Shown here piece by piece: positions 8,565 to 17,286 of a stretch of DNA of 64,000 bases. Numbering within the stretch: position 1 is the first letter of the stretch; every line of letters begins with the position of its first letter. The DNA comes from Agromyces archimandritae. Lineage in GTDB: Bacteria; Actinomycetota; Actinomycetes; Actinomycetales; Microbacteriaceae. The stretch covers positions 3,286,001-3,350,000 of the forward strand of contig NZ_CP071696.1 of NCBI RefSeq assembly GCF_018024495.1, read 5' to 3'. The notes beneath the pieces were generated by a model that was not told the origin of the DNA, did no database searches, and saw only the letters and a list, made by a program, of their open reading frames with translations. A program made the position numbers and the translations under genes.

Positions 8565-9098
8565 GTGGCAGCTCCCGTCAGATCCCTGTTCCGTCGTCTC
8601 GCATCCGTCTTCCGCCCGCGAGCGGATGCCGGCCGGGCCGCGTCATCGGCGCCCGCGCGGCGCGAGGAGCCCGCTCCCGGGCAGACGGGGCCGGGCGCGA
8701 CGGTCGAGGTCGATCCGCGTCGCCTGCGCGGTGTGCGGGTCGCCTACGCGCCCGACGACGACGAGACGCCGGACCCCGGGGAGGTCGTGTGGACGTGGGT
8801 GCCGTACGAGGAGAACGACGGGCGCGGCAAGGATCGCCCGGTCGTCATCCTCGCGGCCTCCGAGCGCGACCCGGGGCTCTTCGTCGCGGCGCAGCTGACG
8901 AGCCGGCCGCATCCCGGCCAGGCCGACTACGTCGAGCTCGGGCCGGGTGCCTGGGATGCGCAGGGCCGGTCGAGCTGGGTGGATCTCGGCCGTGTGCTGC
9001 TCGTGCGGAGCGAGGGGATGCGGCGCGAGGCGGCATCCGTCGACCGTCGGCGTTACGAGGCGATCGCGAAGGCGGTGCGCGAGCGCTACGGGTGGTGA
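8565..9098 (+). CDS. Solo PemK/MazF-like protein
   Basis: 177-aa protein. The first 50 residues are a basic, disordered-looking Arg/Ala/Pro extension; the rest resembles the PemK/MazF fold (GRGKDRPVVILAASERDPGLF then a SWVDLGRVLLVRSEGMRRE block). MazF proteins are ribosome-independent RNases that normally pair with a small antitoxin. No antitoxin ORF lies next to it: upstream is the amtB terminator, downstream a terminator and tRNA genes. It may therefore be a domesticated single-gene relative or not an RNase at all. The GTG start follows a leaderless -10 box. Confidence 0.72.
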   Translation: MAAPVRSLFRRLASVFRPRADAGRAASSAPARREEPAPGQTGPGATVEVDPRRLRGVRVAYAPDDDETPDPGEVVWTWVPYEENDGRGKDRPVVILAASERDPGLFVAAQLTSRPHPGQADYVELGPGAWDAQGRSSWVDLGRVLLVRSEGMRREAASVDRRRYEAIAKAVRERYGW

Positions 9099-9100
9099 AA

Positions 9101-9135
9101 CGAGAAAACCCCCGGTGGAACCGGGGGTTTTCTCG
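9101..9135. terminator. Bidirectional terminator between the PemK-like gene and tRNA-Val(CAC)
   Basis: Perfect 16-bp stem CGAGAAAACCCCCGGT / ACCGGGGGTTTTCTCG with a 3-nt loop. The A4/T4 pairs in the lower stem let it work in both directions, for the upstream plus-strand gene and the minus-strand tRNA. Confidence 0.85.
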
Positions 9136-9140
9136 TGATG

Positions 9141-9213
9141 TGGGCGATGCCGGGCTCGAACCGACGACCTCTTCCGTGTGAAGGAAGCGCGCTACCAGCT
9201 GCGCCAATCGCCC
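9141..9213 (-). tRNA. tRNA-Val (anticodon CAC)
   Basis: 73-nt cloverleaf on the minus strand: acceptor GGGCGAT pairs with ATCGCCC, anticodon stem CTTCC/GGAAG holds the loop TTCACAC, and the T-arm contains GGTTCGAGCC. Anticodon CAC reads GUG. The discriminator is A and CCA is not encoded. It is nearly the same sequence as the Val(GAC) gene at 9643. Confidence 0.95.
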
Positions 9214-9350
9214 TGATCGGCGGTTCCGAATGCTCGGATCCGCCACCCGAGATACTAGCCGACGGATGAGCCCGCGCGCACATCGGGGGAGCGCTCCGGG
9301 CGCGTCGGGGACCCGCCGCGAACGGGTCCGCGACACGAGGGGGCCTCAGT

Positions 9351-9380
9351 TTGTGATTCGCGCGAATCATCGGTTAGAGT
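9351..9380 (+). promoter_or_regulatory. Promoter of the tRNA Gly-Cys-Val cluster
   Basis: TTGTGA (9351-9356), an 18-bp spacer and TAGAGT (9375-9380) form a recognisable -35/-10 pair, with the expected start about 25 nt before the first mature tRNA base. The remaining 9214-9350 gap shows nothing else I can identify. Confidence 0.55.
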
Positions 9381-9410
9381 CTCTCTGCACGCAGAAATGC
9401 GAAAGCAAAC

Positions 9411-9483
9411 GCGGATGTGGCGCAGTTGGTAGCGCATCACCTTGCCAAGGTGAGGGTCGCGAGTTCGAGTCTCGTCATCCGCT
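9411..9483 (+). tRNA. tRNA-Gly (anticodon GCC)
   Basis: 73 nt; acceptor GCGGATG pairs with CATCCGC, anticodon stem TCACC/GGTGA encloses TTGCCAA, giving GCC for GGC/GGU codons. The T-arm has AGTTCGAGTCT. It is the first of three plus-strand tRNA genes, probably one transcript. Confidence 0.96.
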
Positions 9484-9544
9484 CTGATCGAAGCCGGGCC
9501 GAAAGGCTCGGTTTCGTTCTTGAGGTGGTGAACCCAAGACACGC

Positions 9545-9615
9545 GGTGGATTGGCCGAGAGGCGAGGCAGCGGCCTGCAAAGCCGTATACACGGGTTCGA
9601 ATCCCGTATCCACCT
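9545..9615 (+). tRNA. tRNA-Cys (anticodon GCA)
   Basis: 71 nt; acceptor GGTGGAT pairs with ATCCACC, anticodon loop CTGCAAA gives GCA for Cys codons, T-arm GGGTTCGAATCCC. The discriminator is T and CCA follows at 9616-9618. Confidence 0.96.
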
Positions 9616-9642
9616 CCAGGCTGAGATACTTGTCTCAGACTT

Positions 9643-9714
9643 GGGCGATTGGCGCAGCGGTAGCGCGCTTCCCTGACACGGAAGAGGTCACTGGTTCGAT
9701 CCCAGTATCGCCCA
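9643..9714 (+). tRNA. tRNA-Val (anticodon GAC)
   Basis: 72 nt; acceptor GGGCGAT pairs with ATCGCCC, anticodon stem CTTCC/GGAAG holds CTGACAC, giving GAC for GUC/GUU codons. Discriminator A, with CCA encoded at 9715-9717. Apart from the anticodon loop, one D-loop base and part of the T-arm it is the same as Val(CAC) at 9141. Confidence 0.96.
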
Positions 9715-9719
9715 CCACG

Positions 9720-9744
9720 AACCCCCGGCAGAGCGCCGGGGGTT
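9720..9744 (+). terminator. Terminator after the tRNA cluster
   Basis: AACCCCCGGC-AGAGC-GCCGGGGGTT hairpin followed by TTCTCGTT. Its right arm and tail match the right arm of the terminator at 9101-9135. Confidence 0.85.
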
Positions 9745-9806
9745 TTCTCGTTCCCGGGGGAGCCCGCCGGCGCATCCGCTCGCATCGGCCGGGGCGCGGC
9801 GGCGAC

Positions 9807-9812
9807 TACAGT
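9807..9812 (+). promoter_or_regulatory. Candidate thrS -10 box
   Basis: TACAGT about 60 nt upstream of the chosen thrS start. I see no T-box stem I or specifier loop in this short leader. Confidence 0.35.
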
Positions 9813-9873
9813 TGGAACATCCGGATGCGGCCTGCGAACAGGGCCGGATCGATTCAGACTGGGAGTGGATCAG

Positions 9874-11814
9874 GTGGCCGACGGCTTCGAGCTCTTCACC
9901 GACCGATCCGTTGTCGCGATGCGCGTCAACGGCGAGCTCAAGGACCTGGCCGCCACGGTCACGGCCGACGACACCGTCGAGCCCGTGACGATCGACTCGC
10001 CGGACGGCCTCGCGATCCTGCGCCACTCGACCGCGCACGTGCTCGCGCAGGCCGTGCAGTCGGTCAACCCCGAAGCCAAGCTCGGCATCGGCCCGCCCAT
10101 CACCGACGGCTTCTACTACGACTTCGACGTCGCCGAGCCCTTCACCCCCGAGGACCTGAAGGCCCTCGACAAGGAGATGAGCCGCATCATCCGCGCCGGC
10201 CAGCGTTTCGTGCGCCGCGTCGTCACCGACGACGAAGCACGCGAGGAGCTCGCCGCCGAGCCCTACAAGCTCGAACTCATCGGGCTGAAGGGCGGCGCCG
10301 CATCCGCCGAGGAGAACGAGTCGGTCGAGGTCGGCGGCGCCGAACTCACCATCTACGACAACGTCGACCCGAAGACCGGCGAGACCGTCTGGAAGGACCT
10401 CTGCCGCGGCCCCCACCTGCCGAGCACCCGGCTCATCGGCAACGGCTGGTCGCTCATGCGCGTGGCCGCCGCCTACTGGCGCGGCTCCGAGAAGAACCCG
10501 CAGCTGCAGCGCATCTACGGCACCGGCTGGCCGAGCAAGGACGAGCTGCGCGCCTACCAGCACCGCCTCGAAGAGGCCGCCAAACGCGACCACCGCAAGC
10601 TCGGTGCCGAGCTCGACCTGTTCAGCTTCCCGGACGAGATCGGCTCGGGCCTGCCCGTCTTCCACCCCAAGGGCGGCATCATCAAGCGCGAGATGGAGGA
10701 CTACGTCCGCCGCCGCCACATCGAGGAGGGGTTCCAGTACGTCTCGACCCCGCACATCACGAAGGCGCACGTCTTCGAGCTGAGCGGTCACCTGCCGTAC
10801 TACAAGGACACGATGTTCCCGCCGATGGAGCTCGAGAACAGCGAGTACTACCTCAAGGCGATGAACTGCCCCATGCAGAACCTCATCTACCGCTCGCGGG
10901 GCCGCTCGTACCGCGAGCTGCCGCTGCGCTTCTTCGAGTTCGGCACGGTCTACCGCTACGAGAAGTCGGGCGTCGTGCAGGGCCTCACCCGTGTGCGCGG
11001 TCTCACCCAGGACGATTCGCACAGCTACGTCACCCCCGAGCAGGCGCCGGGCGAGGTCAAGCACCTGCTCGAGTTCATCCTCGGGCTGCTTCGCGACTTC
11101 GGCCTCGACGACTTCTACCTCGAACTGTCGACGCGGGATGAGAACTCCGACAAGTTCAAGGGCAGCGACGAGCAGTGGGAGGTCGCCACGGACGTGCTCC
11201 GCGAGGTCGCCGAGTCCACCGGGCTCGACCTCGTGCCCGACCCGGGCGGGGCCGCCTTCTACGGGCCGAAGATCTCGGTGCAGGCTCGGGATGCCATCGG
11301 GCGCACCTGGCAGATGTCGACCATCCAATACGACTTCAACCAGCCGGAGGGCTTCGGGCTGGAGTACACGGCGGCCGACGGTTCGCACCGGCAGCCGGTG
11401 ATGATCCACTCGGCGAAGTTCGGCTCCATCGAGCGCTTCTTCGGCGTGCTCACCGAGCACTACGCCGGCGCATTCCCCGTCTGGCTCGCCCCCGTGCAGC
11501 TCGTCGGCATCCCGGTCGCGGAGGAATACGCGCCCTACCTCGGCGCCGTCGTCGAGCAGCTGAAGGGCGCCGGCGTGCGCGCCGAGCTCGACACGAGCGA
11601 CGACCGGATGCAGAAGAAGATCCGCACCCACACGAAGCAGCGCGTGCCGTTCCAGCTGATCGCCGGCGAGGACGACCGGGCGGCCGGCTCGGTGAGCTTC
11701 CGCTTCCGCGACGGCACGCAGGAGAACGGCGTGCCCGTCGAAGAGGCCGTCGAACGCATCCGTCGCGTCATCGCCGAGCGCCGGCAGATCGTCACGGCGG
11801 AAGACTTCCGATGA
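9874..11814 (+). CDS. thrS: Threonine--tRNA ligase
   Basis: Class II aminoacyl-tRNA synthetase that charges tRNA-Thr. The editing domain carries HSTAH (51-55) and CRGPH; the catalytic domain has the zinc cysteine in AMNCPMQ, class II motif residues in FFEFGTVYR and the late zinc histidine in [14 protein letters not shown]; a C-terminal anticodon-binding domain ends the protein. The N-terminus is short: the first half of the TGS domain seen in E. coli ThrS is missing and homology begins at [11 protein letters not shown] at 9874 is chosen because GGGAG at 9861-9865 is spaced 8 nt from it; GTG at 9865 would add three residues. The stop overlaps the next gene by ATGA. Confidence 0.95.
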   Translation: MADGFELFTDRSVVAMRVNGELKDLAATVTADDTVEPVTIDSPDGLAILRHSTAHVLAQAVQSVNPEAKLGIGPPITDGFYYDFDVAEPFTPEDLKALDKEMSRIIRAGQRFVRRVVTDDEAREELAAEPYKLELIGLKGGAASAEENESVEVGGAELTIYDNVDPKTGETVWKDLCRGPHLPSTRLIGNGWSLMRVAAAYWRGSEKNPQLQRIYGTGWPSKDELRAYQHRLEEAAKRDHRKLGAELDLFSFPDEIGSGLPVFHPKGGIIKREMEDYVRRRHIEEGFQYVSTPHITKAHVFELSGHLPYYKDTMFPPMELENSEYYLKAMNCPMQNLIYRSRGRSYRELPLRFFEFGTVYRYEKSGVVQGLTRVRGLTQDDSHSYVTPEQAPGEVKHLLEFILGLLRDFGLDDFYLELSTRDENSDKFKGSDEQWEVATDVLREVAESTGLDLVPDPGGAAFYGPKISVQARDAIGRTWQMSTIQYDFNQPEGFGLEYTAADGSHRQPVMIHSAKFGSIERFFGVLTEHYAGAFPVWLAPVQLVGIPVAEEYAPYLGAVVEQLKGAGVRAELDTSDDRMQKKIRTHTKQRVPFQLIAGEDDRAAGSVSFRFRDGTQENGVPVEEAVERIRRVIAERRQIVTAEDFR

Positions 11815-12410
11815 GCGGCGACGGCGAGCAGCCGGCCGCGAGCGACTACCGCCCGTACTCGGCCGAGGAGTTCGCGGGCGTGCCGGCGATCTCCTCCGAC
11901 GAGATCGCCGCGGTCCCCGACGCGTTCCAGCGGCTGTGGACCCCGCACCGCATCGCCTACATCCAGCAGGGCCAGCAGCCCGAGCGCGACGCCTGCCCGT
12001 TCTGCGCGGCGCCCGGCATGCGGGACGAGGACGCCCTCATCGTCCACCGCGGCGAGCACGCCTTCGCGCTGCTGAACCTCTTCCCGTACAACTCGGGCCA
12101 CCTCCTCGTGTGCCCGTACCGCCACATCGCCACCTACGACGAGGCGAGCCCCGAAGAGGTCGCGGAGATCGGCGAGATCACCCAGACCGCGATGCGCGTG
12201 CTGAAGGACGTCTCGCAGTGCGACGGCTTCAACATCGGGATGAACCAGGGGCGCATCGCGGGCGCGGGCATCGCCGAGCACCTGCATCAGCACATCGTGC
12301 CGCGCTGGGCGCTGGATGCGAACTTCTTCCCGATCATCGCCGGCACGAAGGCGCTGCCCCGCCTCCTCGGCGAGGTGCGCGACGAGGTCGCGGCGGCCTG
12401 GCCGGCCTGA
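11811..12410 (+). CDS. HIT-family nucleotide hydrolase/phosphorylase
   Basis: 199-aa histidine-triad protein. The active-site motif HLHQH at residues 157-161 carries the nucleophilic histidine, and a CPFC pair (Cys62, Cys65) probably binds zinc. The closest family by layout is the mycobacterial AP4A phosphorylase/HIT group, which breaks down diadenosine polyphosphates. It overlaps thrS by 4 nt (ATGA), a meaningful pairing because aminoacyl-tRNA synthetases make Ap4A as a side product. The exact substrate is inferred. Confidence 0.88.
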   Translation: MSGDGEQPAASDYRPYSAEEFAGVPAISSDEIAAVPDAFQRLWTPHRIAYIQQGQQPERDACPFCAAPGMRDEDALIVHRGEHAFALLNLFPYNSGHLLVCPYRHIATYDEASPEEVAEIGEITQTAMRVLKDVSQCDGFNIGMNQGRIAGAGIAEHLHQHIVPRWALDANFFPIIAGTKALPRLLGEVRDEVAAAWPA

Positions 12411-12426
12411 CGAGGACCTGACGGAC

Positions 12427-12468
12427 CGGGTGCGGATGCCCGGGGTCGCCCCAGGGCATCCGCACCCG
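12427..12468. terminator. Bidirectional terminator between the HIT gene and pdxY
   Basis: Perfect 15-bp inverted repeat CGGGTGCGGATGCCC / GGGCATCCGCACCCG with a 12-nt loop, placed between two convergent genes. It has no long T-run, as is common in high-GC actinobacteria. Confidence 0.7.
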
Positions 12469-12478
12469 AGCTCGTGTC

Positions 12479-13330
12479 TCAGCGCACCTGGCGCACCTCG
12501 AACTGCATGCGCGGGTGCGCGTAGGCCTCCTGCGATTCGACGAGCTGCAGCTCGCGCTCCCCGGAGGCGTGCGTGCGCTCGAGCAGGTCGAACACGCTCG
12601 AGGTGGTGCGCGCGAGGGCATCCGCCGCATCGCCCGTGCTCCGGTAGTGGGCGGTGAACAGGGCCGCCGTCACGTCGCCGGAGCCGTTCGCCTTCAGCGG
12701 CAGCAGCGGGGTCTGCACGATCCATGCGCCGGCGTCGTCGACGGCGAGCATCTCGATCGTGCCCTCGGGTCGGTCCGGGCGCTCGACGCTCGTGACGAGC
12801 ACCGTGCTCGGGCCCATCGCCCGGGCGAGGTCGACCGAGGCGAGGGTGGATTCGAGGGTGTCGGGCTCGGTCTCGGTGAGGAAGCCGAGCTCGAACTGGT
12901 TCGGGGTGATGAGGTCGGCGGCCGGCACGACGCGCTCCCGCAGCAGGATCGGGATCGCGGGGGCGACGAAGCAGCCCGACTTGGCGTTGCCCATGACGGG
13001 GTCGCAGGCGTAGATCGCGGCCGGATTGGCGGCCTTCACGCGGGCCACGGCGTCGAGGATGACCTCGCCGATGCCCTCGCCGCCCTGGTAACCGGAGAGG
13101 ATGACGTCGATGCCGCCGAAGGCGCCGCGCTCCTCGATGCCGGTGATGACGTCGCGGACGTCGTCGGGGCTGATCATGGGGCCGCGCCAGGCGCCGTAGC
13201 CGGTGTGGTTGGAGAAGTTCACCGTGTAGACGGGCAGCACTTCGACGCCGATGCGCTGCAGGGGGAACACGGCGGCGGAGTTGCCGACGTGCCCGTAGGC
13301 GACGGCGGACTGGATCGAGAGGATCTTCAT
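12479..13330 (-). CDS. pdxY: Pyridoxal kinase
   Basis: 283-aa ribokinase-fold kinase that phosphorylates pyridoxal (and perhaps other B6 vitamers) to PLP for salvage. It begins MKILSIQSAVAYGHVGNSAA, the classic PdxY/PdxK start, and ends with the catalytic NGSGD block, Asp219 being the base. YQGGEG and the nucleotide-site CDPVMGN are present. It lies 7 nt after a MocR-type regulator on the same strand, and the two are probably co-transcribed. With pdxS-pdxT across the divergent gap it gives the cell both PLP routes. Confidence 0.93.
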   Translation of the reverse strand: MKILSIQSAVAYGHVGNSAAVFPLQRIGVEVLPVYTVNFSNHTGYGAWRGPMISPDDVRDVITGIEERGAFGGIDVILSGYQGGEGIGEVILDAVARVKAANPAAIYACDPVMGNAKSGCFVAPAIPILLRERVVPAADLITPNQFELGFLTETEPDTLESTLASVDLARAMGPSTVLVTSVERPDRPEGTIEMLAVDDAGAWIVQTPLLPLKANGSGDVTAALFTAHYRSTGDAADALARTTSSVFDLLERTHASGERELQLVESQEAYAHPRMQFEVRQVR

Positions 13331-13337
13331 GGGAGCA

Positions 13338-14690
13338 TCATTCCATTCTGGTCGGGTGGAGGCGGCCGCCGGCCGCGCGGACGGCTGCGGCGAGGTCGGC
13401 GGCGAGTCGTGCGGCGTCGGCGTCGTCGAGGTCGTGCACGGTGAGCCGCAGGCGTCTGGCGGCGGGCGCCTCGTCGAGGGCGAAGGCGTCGCCGGAGCGC
13501 ACGAGCCAGCCGCGGCGCATGAGCTGCTCGGCGACGTCGCGGGCGGGGACGGGCAGGGGCACCCAGAGGTTCAGCCCGTCGCCGGAAGCGGTCGGCAGGC
13601 CGGCGTCGCCGAGGCGGGCGGTGAAGGCGCGGTTCCGTTCCGCGTAGTGGATGCCGGCGGCTTCGATCTCCCGGGCGACGTCGGGGTCTGCGACGAGGGC
13701 GAGCACGAGCCGCTGCAGCAGATGGCTGACCCAGGTCGTGCCGGGGCTGAGCCGCATCGCGAGGCGTTCGGCGGTGCCGGGGTCGGATGCGGTCACGGCC
13801 AGGCACATGTCGGGCCCGAGGAACTTCGACACGGATCGTACGAGCGCGAAGCGGCGGTGGTCGGGCCCGATGAGCGAGTGGAAGGGCTGCCGGGAGAGCA
13901 TCGAGAAGTGGTCGTCCTCGATGACGAGCACGTAGGGGTGGTCGGCCAGGACCTCGCGGAGCCGGGCGGCGCGGTCGGCGGTGAGGCTCGCGCCGGTGGG
14001 GTTCTGGGCGCGCGGGGTGCAGACGATCGCGCGGACGCCCTGTTCGAGGGCGGCGCGGAGGCCGTCGACCGTCATGCCCTGTTCATCGACGGGGACGGGC
14101 ACGACCCGGTAGCCGGCGAGGCGTGCGGTGTGGATGCTCGTGAGGAAGCAGGGGTCTTCGAGGGCGACGGCGTCGTCGCGGACGAGGGCCTGGGCCAGGA
14201 GGCGTTCGACGGCGTCGGCCGCGCCGCTCGTGATCGTGAGCCGGAGATCCTCGGGGGCGAGGTCGGCGCGCATCCACGCGTCGGCCCAGGCTTCCAGACC
14301 GGGGTCGATCACGGGTTCGCCGTAGAGCACGGGTCGGGCCGCGATGCGGGCGAGGGCGGCGGAGGGGTCCGGGATGCGGGCGGGGTCGGGGTTGCCGGTG
14401 GCGACGTCGCGCAGCACGCTGTCGGCGGCGAAGCCCTCCTGCGGCACCGCGGCGCGGTCTGCGACGTGGGTGCCGCCGCGTCCGCGGGCCTCGACGAGGC
14501 CGGCGGCGGCGAGCTGCCGGTAGGCGGCGACGGCCGTGTTGCGGTTGACGTCGAGGGTGTCGGCGAGGCTGCGCACGGGCGGGAGCGGATCGCCGGGCTG
14601 CAGCTCGCCGCGTTCGATGAGGCCGCGCACGCCGTCGGCGATCTCGGCGGCCGTGCGGCCGGAGATCGTGTGGGTCGGCTCGTGTTCCAT
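13338..14690 (-). CDS. MocR-type PLP-sensing transcriptional regulator (PdxR-like)
   Basis: 450-aa fusion of an N-terminal GntR winged helix (about 1-75; LPPVRSLADTLDVNRNTAVAAY is its core, shown here in part) with an aminotransferase fold I domain. The PLP lysine sits in VRSVSKFLGPD, and the AVALEDPCF and VIEDDHF segments are the usual cofactor-contacting parts. MocR proteins such as PdxR bind PLP and control its synthesis genes. The position supports that role: it is divergent from pdxS-pdxT and upstream of pdxY. A near-perfect palindrome in the divergent gap is a candidate site. The sign of regulation is not known. Confidence 0.87.
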   Translation of the reverse strand: MEHEPTHTISGRTAAEIADGVRGLIERGELQPGDPLPPVRSLADTLDVNRNTAVAAYRQLAAAGLVEARGRGGTHVADRAAVPQEGFAADSVLRDVATGNPDPARIPDPSAALARIAARPVLYGEPVIDPGLEAWADAWMRADLAPEDLRLTITSGAADAVERLLAQALVRDDAVALEDPCFLTSIHTARLAGYRVVPVPVDEQGMTVDGLRAALEQGVRAIVCTPRAQNPTGASLTADRAARLREVLADHPYVLVIEDDHFSMLSRQPFHSLIGPDHRRFALVRSVSKFLGPDMCLAVTASDPGTAERLAMRLSPGTTWVSHLLQRLVLALVADPDVAREIEAAGIHYAERNRAFTARLGDAGLPTASGDGLNLWVPLPVPARDVAEQLMRRGWLVRSGDAFALDEAPAARRLRLTVHDLDDADAARLAADLAAAVRAAGGRLHPTRME

Positions 14691-14724
14691 GTGCCTGCGA
14701 GTCTAGTCCCGGACCATGCTAGCG

Positions 14725-14740
14725 TTTGGCCTAGGCCGAA
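14725..14740. promoter_or_regulatory. Palindrome in the mocR-pdxS divergent region
   Basis: TTTGGCCTAGGCCGAA is a 16-bp inverted repeat with one mismatch and a perfect GGCCTAGGCC core, 57 bp before the pdxS start and 35 bp before the mocR start. It is a plausible site for the MocR regulator or for another dimeric repressor. Confidence 0.35.
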
Positions 14741-14797
14741 CTTCGCTCGGTCGGCGGGCCGAAGACGGCGCGCCACGGCATCCACCGGAGGATCCTC

Positions 14798-15688
14798 ATG
14801 AGCACGTCAGGAACCGGCACCACCCGCGTCAAGCGCGGCCTCGCCGAGATGCTGAAGGGCGGCGTCATCATGGACGTCGTCACCCCCGAACAGGCCCGCA
14901 TCGCCGAAGACGCCGGCGCCGTCGCCGTCATGGCGCTCGAGCGCGTGCCCGCCGATATCCGCGCCCAAGGCGGCGTCGCGCGCATGAGCGACCCCGAGCT
15001 CATCGACGCCATCAAGGCCGAAGTCTCCATCCCCGTCATGGCCAAGGCCCGCATCGGCCACTTCGTCGAAGCACAGGTGCTCGAAGCCCTCGAGGTCGAC
15101 TACATCGACGAGTCCGAAGTGCTCTCGCCCGCCGACTACGTCAACCACATCGACAAATGGCGGTTCACCGTGCCGTTCGTCTGCGGTGCCACGAACCTCG
15201 GGGAAGCCCTCCGCCGCATCACCGAGGGCGCCGCGATGATCCGCTCCAAGGGGGAGGCCGGCACCGGCGACGTCTCCGAGGCGACCAAGCACATCCGCAC
15301 GATCACCGCCGAGATCCACGCGCTCACCTCGATGACCCGCGACGAGCTCTACGTCGCCGCCAAGAACCTGCAGGCCCCCTACGAGCTCGTCGCCGAGATC
15401 GCCGAGACCGGCACGCTGCCGGTCGTGCTCTTCACCGCAGGCGGTGTCGCGACCCCCGCCGACGCCGCGATGATGATGCAGCTCGGCGCCGACGGCGTCT
15501 TCGTCGGCTCGGGCATCTTCAAGTCCGGCAATCCCGAGCAGCGCGCGGCCGCGATCGTGAAGGCCACGACCTTTTTCGACGACCCCGTAGCGATCGCCGC
15601 CGCCTCCCGCGGCCTCGGCGAAGCCATGGTCGGCATCGACGTCGCCGACCTTCCGGCCCCGCACCGACTCGCCGAGCGCGGCTGGTGA
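14798..15688 (+). CDS. pdxS: Pyridoxal 5'-phosphate synthase lyase subunit PdxS
   Basis: 296-aa TIM-barrel synthase that builds PLP from ribose 5-phosphate, glyceraldehyde 3-phosphate and ammonia. Asp26 and the Schiff-base Lys83 (VMAKARIGH) are present, as is the second lysine Lys151 in [11 protein letters not shown] strong CCGGAGG ribosome-binding site precedes the ATG. It works as a 12-mer with the glutaminase PdxT, whose gene overlaps its stop codon by GTGA. The divergent MocR gene is its probable regulator. Confidence 0.97.
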   Translation: MSTSGTGTTRVKRGLAEMLKGGVIMDVVTPEQARIAEDAGAVAVMALERVPADIRAQGGVARMSDPELIDAIKAEVSIPVMAKARIGHFVEAQVLEALEVDYIDESEVLSPADYVNHIDKWRFTVPFVCGATNLGEALRRITEGAAMIRSKGEAGTGDVSEATKHIRTITAEIHALTSMTRDELYVAAKNLQAPYELVAEIAETGTLPVVLFTAGGVATPADAAMMMQLGADGVFVGSGIFKSGNPEQRAAAIVKATTFFDDPVAIAAASRGLGEAMVGIDVADLPAPHRLAERGW

Positions 15689-16299
15689 ACGCGGGGGTGG
15701 ATGCCCGAGCGCCCCGCATCGGCGTGCTCGCCCTGCAGGGCGGCGTCCGCGAGCACGAGCGGATGCTGGACGGCCTCGGCGCCACCGTGGTGCGCGTGCG
15801 GCGGCCCGAGGAGCTCGCCGGCGTCGACGGGCTCGTGATCCCCGGCGGCGAATCCACCGTCATCGCCCGCCTCGCCGCACTCGCCGGCCTCACCGGGCCG
15901 ATCCGCGTCGCCATCGGGGCCGGGATGCCGATGCTCGGCACCTGCGCCGGGCTCATCCTCCTCGCCGACGCCCTCGAAGACGCCGCAGCCGGCCAGGAGA
16001 CCTTCGGCGGCCTCGACATCGTCGCCCGCCGCAACGCCTTCGGCGCGCAGACCGAGTCCTTCGAGACCCTGCTCGATGTGCCCGACATGGGGGAGGAGCC
16101 TGTGCGCGCCGCCTTCATCCGCGGACCCGTGGTCGCCTCGCTCGGCCCCGCTGCCAGCGCTCTCGCGCGCCACGACGACGGCCGGATCGTCGCCGTCGAA
16201 CAGGGCGCGCTGCTGGCGACCGCCTTCCACCCGGAACTGACGGGGGAGACCCGCTTCCACGAGCGCTTCCTCGGTCAGGTGCGCGCCGCGGCGGCGTGA
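15685..16299 (+). CDS. pdxT: Pyridoxal 5'-phosphate synthase glutaminase subunit PdxT
   Basis: 204-aa class I glutaminase that supplies ammonia to PdxS. The catalytic triad is visible: Cys87 in GTCAGL, His182 and Glu184 in FHPELTGE. The PGGEST oxyanion segment is present. The GTG start overlaps the pdxS stop (GTGA), giving 1:1 translational coupling expected for a stoichiometric complex. A second GTG 12 nt later could also serve. The convergent phosphotransferase gene ends 22 bp away. Confidence 0.95.
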   Translation: MNAGVDARAPRIGVLALQGGVREHERMLDGLGATVVRVRRPEELAGVDGLVIPGGESTVIARLAALAGLTGPIRVAIGAGMPMLGTCAGLILLADALEDAAAGQETFGGLDIVARRNAFGAQTESFETLLDVPDMGEEPVRAAFIRGPVVASLGPAASALARHDDGRIVAVEQGALLATAFHPELTGETRFHERFLGQVRAAAA

Positions 16300-16321
16300 T
16301 GCGGCGGCCGCACCGGCCCGG

Positions 16322-17278
16322 TCAGGCGGTCTGGTCGAGCAGGTCCGACGCCCACGCGAGCACGGGCACGGCCTGACGGCGCTGGAAGGCGCGGAGCCCC
16401 GGCACACCCGGCGGATCCTCGCGCAGCGAACTGCTGAGCTGCCTCCCCGCCCAGGCGCACATGACCGCCGCGAGCCGACCGCGGTCGACGTCCCCGGCCA
16501 GCGGCGAGCGGCGGAACACCGCTTCGGCGTCGATACCCGGCGCGTCGGCGACGCCGTCGACGGCGACGCTCGGTGCGAAGAACGCCAGATCGAGCCACGG
16601 GGCGCCGCACCCGGAGTGCGGCCAGTCGACGAGTCGCACGGCGCCGCTCGGCTCGAGCAGCACGTTGTCGGAGCGCAGATCGAAGTGCACGAACGACGTT
16701 CCCGCGGCCGCATCGACCGCCTGCGGTTCGAGGGCGATGAGCTCGTCGAGCCGGCCCCGCGCCCATCCCGGCACCGCATCCGGAGCCGTGCTCCCCAGCT
16801 CGCGCCAGCCCCTCGGCCCCGCTGCGAACCACGCTCCGACCGACGGGAGGCCGGAGGGCGCCGGCAGGGACGCGAGCTCGGCCTGCAATGCGAGCACGGC
16901 GTCGAGCTCGGCGAGCGTCCACGGCCCCGGCACGCGACCGTCGACCGCCTCGAAGGCGAGCACCACCCACTCGCCGGTCTCGAGCATCCACTCGAACGCA
17001 GGAGCGAAACCCGGCGGCAGCTCGCCCGCGAGACGGCCCTCGGTACGGTGCAGCCGTGCGGTCTCGGCGTTGCGCCCGCCGTCGCCGGCCTTCACGAAGC
17101 GGCGCGTGCCGTCGGCGAAGTCGAGCACGCCGGCGTATCCGGCGCTGAACCCGCCGGCCGCGAGCCCGGCCGAGACGACCGGGGAGCCCGCCCGCTCCTC
17201 GACGGCCGTGCGCACCGCGTCCGGGAGCGCGGCCCACGGCACGCGGTTCGCTGCGGTCGGGGCGGCGGCGTCGGTCAT
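16322..17278 (-). CDS. APH-family phosphotransferase
   Basis: 318-aa aminoglycoside/choline-kinase-fold protein. The Brenner-type loop HFDLRSDN (His198, Asp200, Asn205) and the metal-binding Asp218 in LVDWP are intact, so it should be an active kinase. The substrate cannot be inferred; homologues act on drugs, sugars, amino sugars and fructosamines. It is a single gene, convergent with pdxT. An IS481-family element has inserted 8 bp upstream of its start codon, so its original promoter region is now displaced. Confidence 0.82.
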   Translation of the reverse strand: MTDAAAPTAANRVPWAALPDAVRTAVEERAGSPVVSAGLAAGGFSAGYAGVLDFADGTRRFVKAGDGGRNAETARLHRTEGRLAGELPPGFAPAFEWMLETGEWVVLAFEAVDGRVPGPWTLAELDAVLALQAELASLPAPSGLPSVGAWFAAGPRGWRELGSTAPDAVPGWARGRLDELIALEPQAVDAAAGTSFVHFDLRSDNVLLEPSGAVRLVDWPHSGCGAPWLDLAFFAPSVAVDGVADAPGIDAEAVFRRSPLAGDVDRGRLAAVMCAWAGRQLSSSLREDPPGVPGLRAFQRRQAVPVLAWASDLLDQTA

Positions 17279-17286
17279 GCGCCGAT

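Noticed and set aside
9141..9717. tRNA genes as phage or genomic island integration sites.
   Set aside because: No integrase, no repeated 3' tRNA end and no foreign-looking genes are near; the similarity seen is between the two Val tRNAs themselves.
9865..9873. GTG at 9865 as the thrS start.
   Set aside because: GGGAG overlaps it and cannot serve it; the same GGGAG is well spaced from GTG at 9874. The difference is three residues.
9745..9873. A T-box riboswitch before thrS.
   Set aside because: The leader is too short and lacks the T-box sequence and a stem I; the only strong hairpin is the tRNA cluster terminator.
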